This document shows, one piece after another, positions 6,414 through 15,378 of a stretch of 22,639 nt of DNA. Source of the stretch: Dwaynesavagella gallinarum (GTDB lineage Bacteria > Bacillota > Clostridia > Clostridiales > Clostridiaceae); contig DWVN01000019.1 in assembly GCA_019120235.1 (NCBI GenBank), positions 1 through 22,639 of the forward strand. The letters are read 5' to 3'. The notes beneath the pieces are model-generated. The model ran no database searches and was not told where the DNA came from. It was given only the letters and a program-made list of their open reading frames with translations. The stretch's first letter is position 1. Each line of letters starts with the position of its first letter. The translations under genes were made by a program, and so were the position numbers.

Positions 6414-7835
6414 TTATACTTCATGTACCTTTAACATATTTGTATGACCTTTAAAATTAGCTGGTACACTTGCTGCAACAACAACTAAATCCCCTTTTGA
6501 AAGATTATATTCTTTTCTCGCTTTATCCACCGATAAATCAATTAACATATCTGTATTATCAATAGTTTCTTCTATAGTTTGAGGATAAACCCCCCAATAA
6601 ATAGACAATATTCTCGCAACCTTTTGAGTTTGAGTAATAGAAATAATAGGGCATTCAGGTCTAAATTTAGATATAAATTGAGCTGTTGCTCCTGATTTTG
6701 TACAAGCAAGTATTACTTTTGCTCCAACTTCATTGGCCGTTGTACAAGAAAATAAAGCAATTGTTGTAGGAACATCTTTATATTCAATTTTTGAAAGTCT
6801 TTTTTGTAGTTTACCTTCATAATCTAAACTTTCTTCAGTTGTTCTCGCTATTTTATCCATTGTTTCATATGCTTCAATTGGATATTTACCATTTGCAGTT
6901 TCTCCACTAAGCATTACAGCATCTGTTCCATCATGAATTGCATTTGCAACATCTGAAGCTTCTGCTCTTGTTGGTCTTGGATTTCTTATCATAGAATCAA
7001 GCATTTGAGTTGCAGTTATTACTACTTTTCCTTTATCATTGCACCTTTTTATAATATTTTTTTGCCAATATGGAAGATTCTCTATAGGAATTTCAACTCC
7101 TAAATCTCCACGTGCAACCATTATACCATCTGAAGCATCTATTATTTCATCTAAATTATCAAGCCCTTCTTGATTTTCAATTTTAGATATTATTTTTATT
7201 TTATCCCCACCATTTTCATTTAAAAAAGACCTTATATTTTTAACATCATCTGCTTTTCTTATAAAAGAAGCAGCAACATATTCAACATCTTTCTCTATTC
7301 CAAATAATAAATCATTTTTATCTTTTTCAGTAAGTGCTGGTAATTTAATTTTAGAATTAGGTAAATTCACACCTTTATTACTAGAAACCTCTCCTGTATT
7401 TAAAACAATACATTCAATTTTTCCATCTCCTACTTCCTTAACTTCAAGAGCAACTAAACCATCATCAATAAGAATTTTACTTCCAACTTCAACATCCTTA
7501 TAAAGATCCTCATAAGTAACAGAACATTTAGTAGCATCTCCAACTAAATCTTCTTTAGTGTAAATAGTAAAACTATTTCCTTGATTTAAAACAACCTTTT
7601 CACTAAACTTCTTAGTTCTAATTTCTGGACCTTTAGTGTCAAGCATTATTCCTACATTTTTTCCATTTTTAGCACAAATTTTTCTTACATTATCAATTCT
7701 CGCTCCATGTTCTTCAAAATCTCCATGTGAAAAATTGAGCCTCATAACATTCATTCCTTTTTCTATGAGTTTTTCTAAAACCTCATATTTTTCACTAGAA
7801 GGACCAATTGTACAAACTATTTTTGTCTTTCTCAT
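6414..7835 (-). CDS. pyk: Pyruvate kinase
   Basis: Catalyses the last step of glycolysis, phosphoenolpyruvate + ADP to pyruvate + ATP. The 473-residue product begins MRKTKIVCTIGPSS and has MRLNFSHG (about 31-38), LDTKGPEIRT, the catalytic GIMVARGDLGVEIP box, the ITATQMLDSM helix and SGETANGKYP, then a C-terminal allosteric domain with CTKSGATAQ. It lacks the extra PEP-utiliser-like domain of Bacillus and Geobacillus pyruvate kinases, as in many clostridia. The start is the ATG at 7833-7835, with GGAG 8 bases upstream; an in-frame GTG at 7844 would overlap that site and add three non-family residues. It follows pfkA by 19 bases and is the last gene of the unit, closed by the hairpin at 6242-6287. 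The C-terminus (SVPANFKGHTNMLKVHEV) is slightly divergent from the form I know in other clostridia but complete. Confidence 0.96.
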   Translation of the reverse strand: MRKTKIVCTIGPSSEKYEVLEKLIEKGMNVMRLNFSHGDFEEHGARIDNVRKICAKNGKNVGIMLDTKGPEIRTKKFSEKVVLNQGNSFTIYTKEDLVGDATKCSVTYEDLYKDVEVGSKILIDDGLVALEVKEVGDGKIECIVLNTGEVSSNKGVNLPNSKIKLPALTEKDKNDLLFGIEKDVEYVAASFIRKADDVKNIRSFLNENGGDKIKIISKIENQEGLDNLDEIIDASDGIMVARGDLGVEIPIENLPYWQKNIIKRCNDKGKVVITATQMLDSMIRNPRPTRAEASDVANAIHDGTDAVMLSGETANGKYPIEAYETMDKIARTTEESLDYEGKLQKRLSKIEYKDVPTTIALFSCTTANEVGAKVILACTKSGATAQFISKFRPECPIISITQTQKVARILSIYWGVYPQTIEETIDNTDMLIDLSVDKARKEYNLSKGDLVVVAASVPANFKGHTNMLKVHEV

Positions 7836-7854
7836 AACAAACACTCCATATTTA

Positions 7855-8814
7855 TTAAACTAATTTATTAACAAGATCATATAAATCTTTATCAAAATTT
7901 TTCTCAATCTTTAAGGCTTCTTCAATATCCATGTCAAACACAAGATTATCTTTTATTCCAACAACTTTAGCACATACACCATTTTTTAACAAAATATCCA
8001 CTGCCTTTTTTCCCATTAAAGATGCCATAACCCTATCTCTTGCTGTTGGAATTCCTCCACGTTGTATATGTCCAAGTACTGTAGCTCTTGTATCTAATCC
8101 TATTTTTTCTTGAATGTACTTTGTAAGTTCTTCTGCACTTCCAGCACCTTCTGCTAAAATTACCAAACTATGAAGCTTGTTATTTTTTTTACTATCTAAA
8201 ATTCTTTGACAAAGCTCCTCTCTATTAAATGGATATTCTGGAACTATTACAGCTTCCGCACCACCTGCAAGGGCTGAATATAAAGCTAAATCTCCGCAAT
8301 TTCTTCCCATAACTTCAACTATACTAACTCTTTCATGGGAACTTGAAGTATCCCTAAGTTTTCTTACTGAATCTAAAATAGTATTTAGGGCAGTATCAAA
8401 ACCTATTGTATAGTCTGTATAAGGTAGATCATTATCTATTGTTCCTGGAATTCCAACAGTTGAAATTCCAAATTTTGATAATAAGTAAGCCCCCATAAAT
8501 GATCCATCTCCACCTACAACTACTAATCCTTCAACTCCCTTCTCTTTTAAAATTTCATAAGCTTGAGCTCTAACTTCCTCATGTTTAAATTCTAAACATC
8601 TAGCAGTTTTAAGAAAAGTTCCTCCTCTATCTATAATATCTGAAACAGAGCGTCTATTTAAAACTTCTATTTCTCCATGTAAAAGCCCATGATACCCTCT
8701 ATGTATTCCTAAAACCTCTACACCTTGACTTAAAGCATATCTAACAACTGATCTAACAGCTGCATTCATTCCAGGAGCATCTCCTCCACTTGTAAGCACT
8801 GCTATTTTTTTCAT
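7855..8814 (-). CDS. pfkA: ATP-dependent 6-phosphofructokinase
   Basis: Phosphorylates fructose 6-phosphate to fructose 1,6-bisphosphate, the committed step of glycolysis. The product is 319 residues, the normal size of bacterial PfkA. It has the ATP site TSGGDAPGMN (about 8-17) and GGDGS (101-105); Gly104 and Gly124 point to ATP rather than pyrophosphate as donor. The catalytic GTIDNDLPYTD has Asp127, followed by EVMGRNCGDLA (about 167-177) and HIQRGG (249-254). The start is the ATG at 8812-8814, preceded by GGAGAG; the in-frame GTG at 8823 would overlap that site, and the family begins MKKIAVLTSGG. It lies 19 bases after dnaE and 19 before pyk, in one operon by spacing. Confidence 0.97.
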   Translation of the reverse strand: MKKIAVLTSGGDAPGMNAAVRSVVRYALSQGVEVLGIHRGYHGLLHGEIEVLNRRSVSDIIDRGGTFLKTARCLEFKHEEVRAQAYEILKEKGVEGLVVVGGDGSFMGAYLLSKFGISTVGIPGTIDNDLPYTDYTIGFDTALNTILDSVRKLRDTSSSHERVSIVEVMGRNCGDLALYSALAGGAEAVIVPEYPFNREELCQRILDSKKNNKLHSLVILAEGAGSAEELTKYIQEKIGLDTRATVLGHIQRGGIPTARDRVMASLMGKKAVDILLKNGVCAKVVGIKDNLVFDMDIEEALKIEKNFDKDLYDLVNKLV

Positions 8815-8833
8815 AATTAACACTCTCCATTTT

Positions 8834-11800
8834 TCATAATTTATTCATAATAACTATTTTCACAAAATCTTGAGAAAATATTTCATTTAACTTGCAAATA
8901 AATTCATTATTTAAACTTACGTTATACTCTTCATTTAACTTAAAACTCTTTTTTTCACGAGATGAATAAAAAAATACACTAGTATCTCCCTTATTTTCAC
9001 CTAATAATGTTTTAATTTTAACAAACTGATTCTCAATACTGTCTATATTTTCAACTAATATATAAAGTTTAAATCTATGTTCTTCATCAATCCCAACTAT
9101 ATCATCAACTATAACTTTTACTTCATCTCCATCTTTTTTTAATACACCTTTTATTATAACAATATTATCACTATTTATTAAATAACTAAATTTTTCATAT
9201 ATTTTAGGAAAAACCACGCATTCAATAGATAAATATTTATCTTCCAAATAAACAAATGCCATAATGGAATTATTTTTAGTTATTATTTTTCTAAAACTCC
9301 TTATAACTCCTCCAAGAACAACATTTTCCTCCCTAAATGAATCAAAAGTTTCTTTACACTTTGAAATAGAACTACTACACAATTTATTTAAAAACTCATT
9401 ATATTTGTCAATAGGATGTCCAGAAATATAAAGTCCTAAAACTTCTTTTTCAAAGGATAAATTCCTATTAATATCATCTTCTACATCATAATAAACTGGT
9501 TTATTTATAATCACATTATCTTCAGCAGAGTTAAACAAACTCATTTGTCCATCTATATTTTTTTTAAGATCTAAACTTATTCCATCAATTATTTTTTCGA
9601 AATTAAGTAAAAGAGCTTTTCTAGAAACATTAAATACATCAAGTGCACCAGACTTTATAATACATTCAATTGATTTTTTGTTTATAGAATTTTTAACACA
9701 TACTTTGAAAAAATCATACTCATCTTTAAATTTTCCATTTTTTTCCCTATGATAAACAATTTTTTCACAAGCACTTTCTCCTAAATTTTTAATTGCAGAA
9801 AGTCCAAAGAAAATATCTTCATTATTTACAACAAAACGTTTATAACTATTATTAACACATGGAGGATAAATTTTTATATTAAGACTTTCAGAAAACTTTA
9901 TATACTCACAAACCTTATCTGTATTGTTTATTACACTATTTAAAAGAGCACATATATACTCACTTTTATAATATTTTACTAAATACGCAGTTTCATAAGC
10001 AACAACCGCATAAGCCGCAGCATGACTTTTATTAAAAGCATAAGAAGCAAAATGAACCATTTGATCAAAAATTTTGTGGGCAACCTCTTCTTTTATACCA
10101 TTATTTATACATCCTGGTATATTTTCCTCTCCTTCTACAAATACTCCATAAACAAAATTTTTCCTTTCAAGTTCCATAACATCATGTTTCTTTTTAGCCA
10201 TAACTCTTCTAACTAAATCACTTCTTCCAAGAGAATATCCTGATAATTTTTGAACAATCTCCATTACCTGCTCTTGATATACTATAACCCCATAAGTTAC
10301 ATTTAAAATATCCTCAAGTTCCTTAGTTAAATATTTTATATTGTTAGGTGAATTCTTATTTTTTATATAATTAGGAATCTCATCCATTGGTCCTGGTCTA
10401 TATAAACTAATTCCAGCTATTATATCCTCTAAAGAATTAGGTTTTAATTCTTTCATAAAATTTGTCATACCTAAAGACTCAAGTTGAAAAACACCGCAGG
10501 TTTTTCCTTCTCCAAGCATTTCAAAAACTTTCTTATCATTAAATTCAATTTTATCTAAATCAATATGTATTTTTTTATTTTTCTCAATCATATTAATGCA
10601 ATCGTTTATAACAGTAAGAGTCCTTAAACCTAAAAAATCCATTTTAAGAAGTCCAATTTCCTCAAGATTAGCCATAGGAAACTGAGTAACTAACATATTA
10701 TCACTTTTTTGCATAGGAACAATATTAGTTAAGTTTTCAGGGCTTATAATAACTCCAGCTGCGTGAATAGAAGTATGCCTTGGAAGACCTTCAAGTTTTT
10801 TAGATATATCTATAAGTTTTTTAATTCTAGGATCTTCCTTATAAATATCATTTAATTCTTTATTGTATAAAAGAGCTAAATCAATTGTTATATTAAGCAT
10901 GTTAGGAATCATTTTTGCAATTTTATCAACTTCAGAGTAAGAATAATTCATAGCTCTTCCAACATCACGAATACACGCTCTAGCTGCCATAGTACCAAAA
11001 GTTATAATATGAGAAACATTATTTTTACCATATTTATTTATTACATAATCAATTACTTCTTCTCTTCTCTCATTACAAAAATCCGAATCTATATCAGGCA
11101 TTGAAATTCTTTCAGGATTTAAAAATCTTTCAAAAATAAGTCCATATTTTATAGGATCTATTTTAGTAATATTTAAAACATAAGCAACTATAGACCCAGC
11201 TACACTTCCCCGTCCAGGTCCTGTTGGTATTAAATTTTCATTTGAGAATTTAATAAAATCCCAAACAATTAAAAAATAATCAACAAATCCCATAGAATTT
11301 ATAAGATTAAGTTCATAGTTTAAACGATTAAGTAAATTTTTTTTATTTTCATCATCAATTTTTTCAAATACTTCTAATACTTTTTTAAACTCTTCATCAT
11401 TTAAAATATCTATTTCTTTAAAATCATTTAACTCTCTGTAAAACTCCTTATACTTAAAAATAAGACCAAAATAACAAAGTCTTTTCAAATACTCAAAAGG
11501 TTCTAAATCTACATCCATAATATATTTAGGCGGCATATTTTTACCGAACTCATATTCAAAATTACACTTATCACTTATTTTTAATGTATTTTTTAAAGCA
11601 TCTTCATAAGTGCTAAATAAATTATACATTTCTGAAGGAGACTTTAAATAAAACTCCTCACCTTCATATTTCATTCTATTGGTTTCCTCAATATTTGAAG
11701 CTGTTTGTATACAAATTAAAACATCATGTGCTTCAGAATCTTCTTTATTTATGTAATGAACATCATTTGTTACAACAAGTTCTACAGAAAATTCTTTAGA

Positions 11801-12376
11801 AAATTCCACAAGAAATTTATTAACTTTTAATTGTCTACTTATGCCATGATTTTGAAGCTCTAAATAAAAATCATCCTTAAAAATTTCTTTATATGTACAA
11901 ACAAGTTTCTTAGCTCCCTCAATATCATCTTTTAAAATATATTTTGAAATTCCTCCACTTAAACACGCACTTAATGCAATTAATCCCTCTGAATGTTTTC
12001 TTAAAAATTCAATATCAACTCTTGGTTTATAATAAAATCCTTCTAAAAATGACGCACTAACAATTTTTAAAAGATTTTTATATCCTATTTCATTTTTAAC
12101 AAGTAAAATTAAATGACTTGTAAAATTATCTTTATCAGGATTTTTTATATACATAGATTTATTAGCTACATAAATTTCACAACCAATAATAGGTTTAATT
12201 CCATATTGCTTACAAATTTTATAAAATTCAATACATCCATACATAACACCATGATCTGTTATAGCAATAGATTTCATTCCAAGTTCTTTAACTTTTTCAA
12301 CTAAATTTCTAATCTTACAAGAGGAATCAAGTAAACTAAATTCCGTATGTACATGTAAATGAACAAAATCATTCAT
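8834..12376 (-). CDS. dnaE: DNA polymerase III alpha subunit, DnaE type
   Basis: C-family replicative DNA polymerase; Firmicutes use DnaE with PolC, DnaE mainly extending RNA primers. The product is about 1180 residues. The N-terminal PHP domain starts FVHLHVHTEFSLLD and has ITDHGVMYG. The palm has TGPGRGSVAGS and the catalytic PDIDSDF (Asp at about 428 and 430). HTSIHAAGVIIS, KMDFLGL (third acidic residue), SLGRSDLVRRVMAKKK and NKSHAAAYA follow. After a helix-hairpin-helix region (FFGLSAIKNLGESA) comes an OB fold (about 1010-1100). A charged insertion of about 25-30 residues lies ahead of RLNYELNLI compared with E. coli DnaE. Two starts are possible: the ATG at 12394 without a clear ribosome binding site, or the ATG at 12376 with GGGGA 11 bases upstream and an N-terminus like relatives (MNDFVHLHVH). 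I prefer the second. It is the first gene of the dnaE-pfkA-pyk unit. Confidence 0.96.
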   Translation of the reverse strand: MNDFVHLHVHTEFSLLDSSCKIRNLVEKVKELGMKSIAITDHGVMYGCIEFYKICKQYGIKPIIGCEIYVANKSMYIKNPDKDNFTSHLILLVKNEIGYKNLLKIVSASFLEGFYYKPRVDIEFLRKHSEGLIALSACLSGGISKYILKDDIEGAKKLVCTYKEIFKDDFYLELQNHGISRQLKVNKFLVEFSKEFSVELVVTNDVHYINKEDSEAHDVLICIQTASNIEETNRMKYEGEEFYLKSPSEMYNLFSTYEDALKNTLKISDKCNFEYEFGKNMPPKYIMDVDLEPFEYLKRLCYFGLIFKYKEFYRELNDFKEIDILNDEEFKKVLEVFEKIDDENKKNLLNRLNYELNLINSMGFVDYFLIVWDFIKFSNENLIPTGPGRGSVAGSIVAYVLNITKIDPIKYGLIFERFLNPERISMPDIDSDFCNERREEVIDYVINKYGKNNVSHIITFGTMAARACIRDVGRAMNYSYSEVDKIAKMIPNMLNITIDLALLYNKELNDIYKEDPRIKKLIDISKKLEGLPRHTSIHAAGVIISPENLTNIVPMQKSDNMLVTQFPMANLEEIGLLKMDFLGLRTLTVINDCINMIEKNKKIHIDLDKIEFNDKKVFEMLGEGKTCGVFQLESLGMTNFMKELKPNSLEDIIAGISLYRPGPMDEIPNYIKNKNSPNNIKYLTKELEDILNVTYGVIVYQEQVMEIVQKLSGYSLGRSDLVRRVMAKKKHDVMELERKNFVYGVFVEGEENIPGCINNGIKEEVAHKIFDQMVHFASYAFNKSHAAAYAVVAYETAYLVKYYKSEYICALLNSVINNTDKVCEYIKFSESLNIKIYPPCVNNSYKRFVVNNEDIFFGLSAIKNLGESACEKIVYHREKNGKFKDEYDFFKVCVKNSINKKSIECIIKSGALDVFNVSRKALLLNFEKIIDGISLDLKKNIDGQMSLFNSAEDNVIINKPVYYDVEDDINRNLSFEKEVLGLYISGHPIDKYNEFLNKLCSSSISKCKETFDSFREENVVLGGVIRSFRKIITKNNSIMAFVYLEDKYLSIECVVFPKIYEKFSYLINSDNIVIIKGVLKKDGDEVKVIVDDIVGIDEEHRFKLYILVENIDSIENQFVKIKTLLGENKGDTSVFFYSSREKKSFKLNEEYNVSLNNEFICKLNEIFSQDFVKIVIMNKL

Positions 12377-12421
12377 AAAAAGTTTTATCCCCATCTTAAT
12401 TAATCAATACAATTTGATTCT

Positions 12422-12427
12422 ATCATA
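12422..12427 (-). promoter_or_regulatory. Possible -10 element for dnaE
   Basis: On the minus strand TATGAT occurs about 46 bases before the preferred dnaE start and just past the asnB terminator. No good -35 is seen; it would fall inside the terminator stem. Position supports it more than sequence. Confidence 0.25.
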
Positions 12428-12435
12428 AAAAACAT

Positions 12436-12467
12436 AAAATCCTAAATGATTTTTCATCTAGGATTTT
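12436..12467 (-). terminator. Hairpin terminator after asnB
   Basis: Arms 12436-12449 and 12454-12467 with a 4-base loop pair over 14 bases on the minus-strand RNA; the one imperfect position is a G-U wobble on that strand but an A-C mismatch on the other, so the hairpin favours minus-strand transcripts. U residues follow. It starts 6 bases after the asnB stop codon and separates asnB from dnaE. Confidence 0.8.
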
Positions 12468-12472
12468 GATTT

Positions 12473-14314
12473 TTAAATTTCAATATTCACATTATATTTT
12501 TTCATCCACATATTTAATTGAATTAAATATGCCATAAGCTGAGGCCCTCTCATAAGTTGACCAAACCAAGGTTTATTAAAAGATTCTCCTTTACTTTCTA
12601 AAAGATATCTAACACTTTTTTCATCTATAAGATCAAAAATAGGATTAGATCTATCATTTAATATATTTTTAAGCTTAGAGCAAACTAAATCCCTATAAAT
12701 TAAACTCTGAGTTTTAGGGTAAGGACTTTTTTTCCTATCAACAACAGAACTTGGCAAAAATTTCCTAGCTACCTCACGAAGTATTCCTTTTTCTCTACCA
12801 TTTACAAATTTAATTTTAGAAGGAATATTATAAGCATATTCTACAAGATCTTTATCAGCAAAAGGAACTCTCACCTCTAAACTATTAGCCATACTCATTC
12901 TATCTTTTCTATTTAAAAGAGTAACCATAAACCATTTTATATTAAGAAGTGTCATTTTCCTAATTAAAACATCAAATTCTGAATCTACATCTAAATAACT
13001 AAAATCTTTAAAAGTTTCATCAAATTTATTTTTAACATAGGAATCAAAATCAAGTTTTTTTATAGAATCATTAAATAAATTTTTACGAGATTGTGAAAAC
13101 CTACACCAAGGAAAAGTTTCCATTTTTAAATCTTCACTATTTAAGTACCAAGGATATCCTCCAAAAATTTCATCTGCACACTCTCCAGAAAGTCCAACAG
13201 TTCCATATTTTTTAACTCCACGACAAAACAAATAAAGAGAAGTATCAATATCTGCCATAGCTGGAATATCACTAGCAAATAACCCTTCTTCTAAAAAATA
13301 AAATAAATCCTCATTTTTTATAGTTATAATTCTATTATTAGATTTAATTTTTTCATTTACAATTTTCACAAAATCCTTATCACTAGTAACCTCAAATTCA
13401 TTTCCTTTAAAATCCTTATCATAATCAACATAATCAACTGTAAAAGTATCTAAGATTTTATTACATTTCTTAAATTCATTACTTAAAATAGAACATATTA
13501 AAGAAGAATCAATTCCACCAGATAAAAACGCAAATATTCCCCTATCAGATACCATTTGATTTTTAATAATATTTTCTAATAAATATGTTAATTCTTCCTT
13601 AGTTTCCTCTAAACCCCATTTATGTTCTTTAGCTTCAAGCTTCCAATATTTTTTAAGTACAACTTTATGTTCAAGTACACATAAATAATGGGAAGGTGGA
13701 ATTTCTTTTATATCTTTAAAAATTCCGTTCCCTAAACTTCTACTAGGACCTAAACTTAAAAGATCAAGTATACCTTCTCTAGAAACCACACTACTTACTA
13801 ACGGATGTTTTAACATAGATTTTATTTCAGAACCAAAAATTAAATAATCATCTTTAATAGAATAAAAAATAGGTTTAACCCCTAAATGATCTCTAGCTAT
13901 AAAAATACATTTTCTTTCTTCATCAAAAATTGAAAATGCAAAAATTCCATTTAAATGTTTTACACAATCCTCTCTATAATGAATGTAACTTAAAAGAACA
14001 ACTTCAGTATCTGAGTAAGTAACAAATGTATAACCTTCATCTAATAAATTTTTCTTAACAATATGAGTGTTATAAATTTCTCCATTATAAACAATAGTAT
14101 AATTAAATCCATTTATTTTTTTAGTCATAGGCTGACTCCCACCAAATGGATCAACTATAGAAAGTCTCCTATGACCAAATATAACATGCTTATGCTTATA
14201 ATACCCACAACTATCTGGTCCCCTATGAATCAAACAATCATTCATTTCAACTATATTATTAAATTCATTTTCAATACTTTTTTTAAAGTTAGAAAAACCA
14301 GTTATTCCACACAT
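12473..14314 (-). CDS. asnB: Asparagine synthase (glutamine-hydrolysing)
   Basis: Makes asparagine from aspartate, glutamine and ATP. The 613-residue product has an N-terminal class II glutamine amidotransferase domain: Cys2 becomes the terminal nucleophile after Met removal (MCGITGF), with HRGPD (30-34), HRRLSIVD and NGEIYN (77-82). The synthetase domain has the pyrophosphate loop SGGIDSS (265-271), SGECADEIFGGYPWY (about 376-390) and RKDRMSMANSLEVRVPF (about 469-485). Size and motifs match the Bacillus AsnB/AsnO group; a role in modifying a cell-wall or spore component, as for some paralogues, cannot be excluded. The start is supported by GAGGAG 6 bases before the ATG. It is bounded by hairpins at 14391-14422 and 12436-12467, so it should be monocistronic. 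I saw no T-box or other riboswitch in the short upstream gap. Confidence 0.94.
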   Translation of the reverse strand: MCGITGFSNFKKSIENEFNNIVEMNDCLIHRGPDSCGYYKHKHVIFGHRRLSIVDPFGGSQPMTKKINGFNYTIVYNGEIYNTHIVKKNLLDEGYTFVTYSDTEVVLLSYIHYREDCVKHLNGIFAFSIFDEERKCIFIARDHLGVKPIFYSIKDDYLIFGSEIKSMLKHPLVSSVVSREGILDLLSLGPSRSLGNGIFKDIKEIPPSHYLCVLEHKVVLKKYWKLEAKEHKWGLEETKEELTYLLENIIKNQMVSDRGIFAFLSGGIDSSLICSILSNEFKKCNKILDTFTVDYVDYDKDFKGNEFEVTSDKDFVKIVNEKIKSNNRIITIKNEDLFYFLEEGLFASDIPAMADIDTSLYLFCRGVKKYGTVGLSGECADEIFGGYPWYLNSEDLKMETFPWCRFSQSRKNLFNDSIKKLDFDSYVKNKFDETFKDFSYLDVDSEFDVLIRKMTLLNIKWFMVTLLNRKDRMSMANSLEVRVPFADKDLVEYAYNIPSKIKFVNGREKGILREVARKFLPSSVVDRKKSPYPKTQSLIYRDLVCSKLKNILNDRSNPIFDLIDEKSVRYLLESKGESFNKPWFGQLMRGPQLMAYLIQLNMWMKKYNVNIEI

Positions 14315-14390
14315 ATATAACTCCTCTATATATTAGCTTTTAACTTATTAATTATTTTATGTTATGAATTTATAAAAATTTTGATACTAA

Positions 14391-14422
14391 AAAACTCCTT
14401 GTAAATATATACAAGGAGTTTT
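14391..14422 (-). terminator. Hairpin terminator after the mutarotase-like gene
   Basis: A perfect 13-bp inverted repeat (14391-14403 and 14410-14422, 6-base loop) contains a CTCC/GGAG core and is followed on the minus strand by TTTTTTAG. It lies just after the stop codon of the mutarotase-like gene and is the best end point for the operon that includes whiA. Between it and asnB about 75 AT-rich bases remain, with no promoter I would defend. Confidence 0.88.
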
Positions 14423-14439
14423 AAAACTAAAAAATTTTT

Positions 14440-15333
14440 TTAATTTTCATAATTATCTATAAAAGTATCTATAAAATCTAAATTAACATCTTTATGTAAA
14501 TCCCAAATTTCTAAATGTTCAACACACTGATTAGTTGAAATAGTATAAAGTGGAGAATTTGTTTGCATCTCTATATAGTTACTTCCAATAAAAGATTCAT
14601 AACAACAACCCATATGAGGATAATTAGAATTGTTTTTATCTCTTTTAAATTGTTTAACAAATAACTCATTCTCATTATAATACAGTGCATAACTTAAATT
14701 TGTATTAAATCCAATCTTAAAATTCTCAGAAATATTTTCACACACTTTCATTGCAACATACCTATCTCCAAAATAAACTCTAGAATCCTTTATATTTGAA
14801 TACGGCCAAAATACAAACGATTTATTGGGGCTTATACCCGATTTTCTCTTTTCAAGAGGAATTATTTCTATTCCACCTTTACTCATAGCAGTAATTCCTG
14901 ATACTGAAATATTAATATCAAACGCATTTAAAGAAACTATTTTATGTAAAATATTTACTTTAGAAGATGATGATTCAAAAATAATTTCAATAATTTTTTG
15001 AACCTGAGTCCATTTTTCAATTTCTTGAATTAATCTCACACCATTAAATATTGATTCGTATTCAACTTTTTTATTATCTGGTATATAAGTTCTATCTTTA
15101 TTTTCTGGAAGATGCCAAAATCTATGCCCCCCAATAATGTAATAATCACCATGAGATGTAGAAATTTTATTATTTATATCTTCTGCAAATTGATTCCTTC
15201 CATTAACATATCCATATTTTACAATTCTAGGTCCATATTCAATAGTAATAATAATTTCAACTACACTATTTGTTATTTTCAAACACTTACCATAATGTTT
15301 ATAATTTATTTCTAAAATATTAACCACATTCAT
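14440..15333 (-). CDS. Conserved protein with galactose-mutarotase-like fold (DUF4380-like), substrate unknown
   Basis: A 297-residue protein resembling a family I know from clostridia and related anaerobes, annotated as hypothetical or DUF4380 and thought to share the beta-sandwich of aldose 1-epimerases. Landmarks: GPRIVKYGY (about 34-42), IGGHRFWHLPE (about 67-77) with RTYIPDN, WTQVQK (about 108-113), SKGGIEIIP, FWPYSNIKDSRVYFGDRY (about 175-192), YIEMQTNSPL (about 253-262) and HLEIWDL (about 273-279). These match the expected carbohydrate-binding side of the fold, with His69 and His74 candidate active-site residues by analogy. There is no signal peptide. The start is the ATG at 15331-15333, 6 bases after AGGAGA; earlier in-frame ATGs overlap or abut that site. 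It lies 45 bases after whiA with no terminator between, and a strong hairpin follows, making it the last gene of the cell-wall/YvcK operon. It may handle a sugar or sugar phosphate; the reaction is unknown. Confidence 0.7.
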   Translation of the reverse strand: MNVVNILEINYKHYGKCLKITNSVVEIIITIEYGPRIVKYGYVNGRNQFAEDINNKISTSHGDYYIIGGHRFWHLPENKDRTYIPDNKKVEYESIFNGVRLIQEIEKWTQVQKIIEIIFESSSSKVNILHKIVSLNAFDINISVSGITAMSKGGIEIIPLEKRKSGISPNKSFVFWPYSNIKDSRVYFGDRYVAMKVCENISENFKIGFNTNLSYALYYNENELFVKQFKRDKNNSNYPHMGCCYESFIGSNYIEMQTNSPLYTISTNQCVEHLEIWDLHKDVNLDFIDTFIDNYEN

Positions 15334-15378
15334 AATCATTCTCCTAAAAATCATAAAAAATAAAATATTATTAAATTT

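Noticed and set aside
12113..12304. Antisense open frames opposite dnaE (also 10022-10216) and other housekeeping genes
   Set aside because: Short, low-complexity translations in the shadow of conserved genes, expected by chance in AT-rich DNA.
14315..14390. Possible T-box or other riboswitch before asnB
   Set aside because: The gap between the upstream terminator and asnB is only about 75 bases with no T-box or stem structure.
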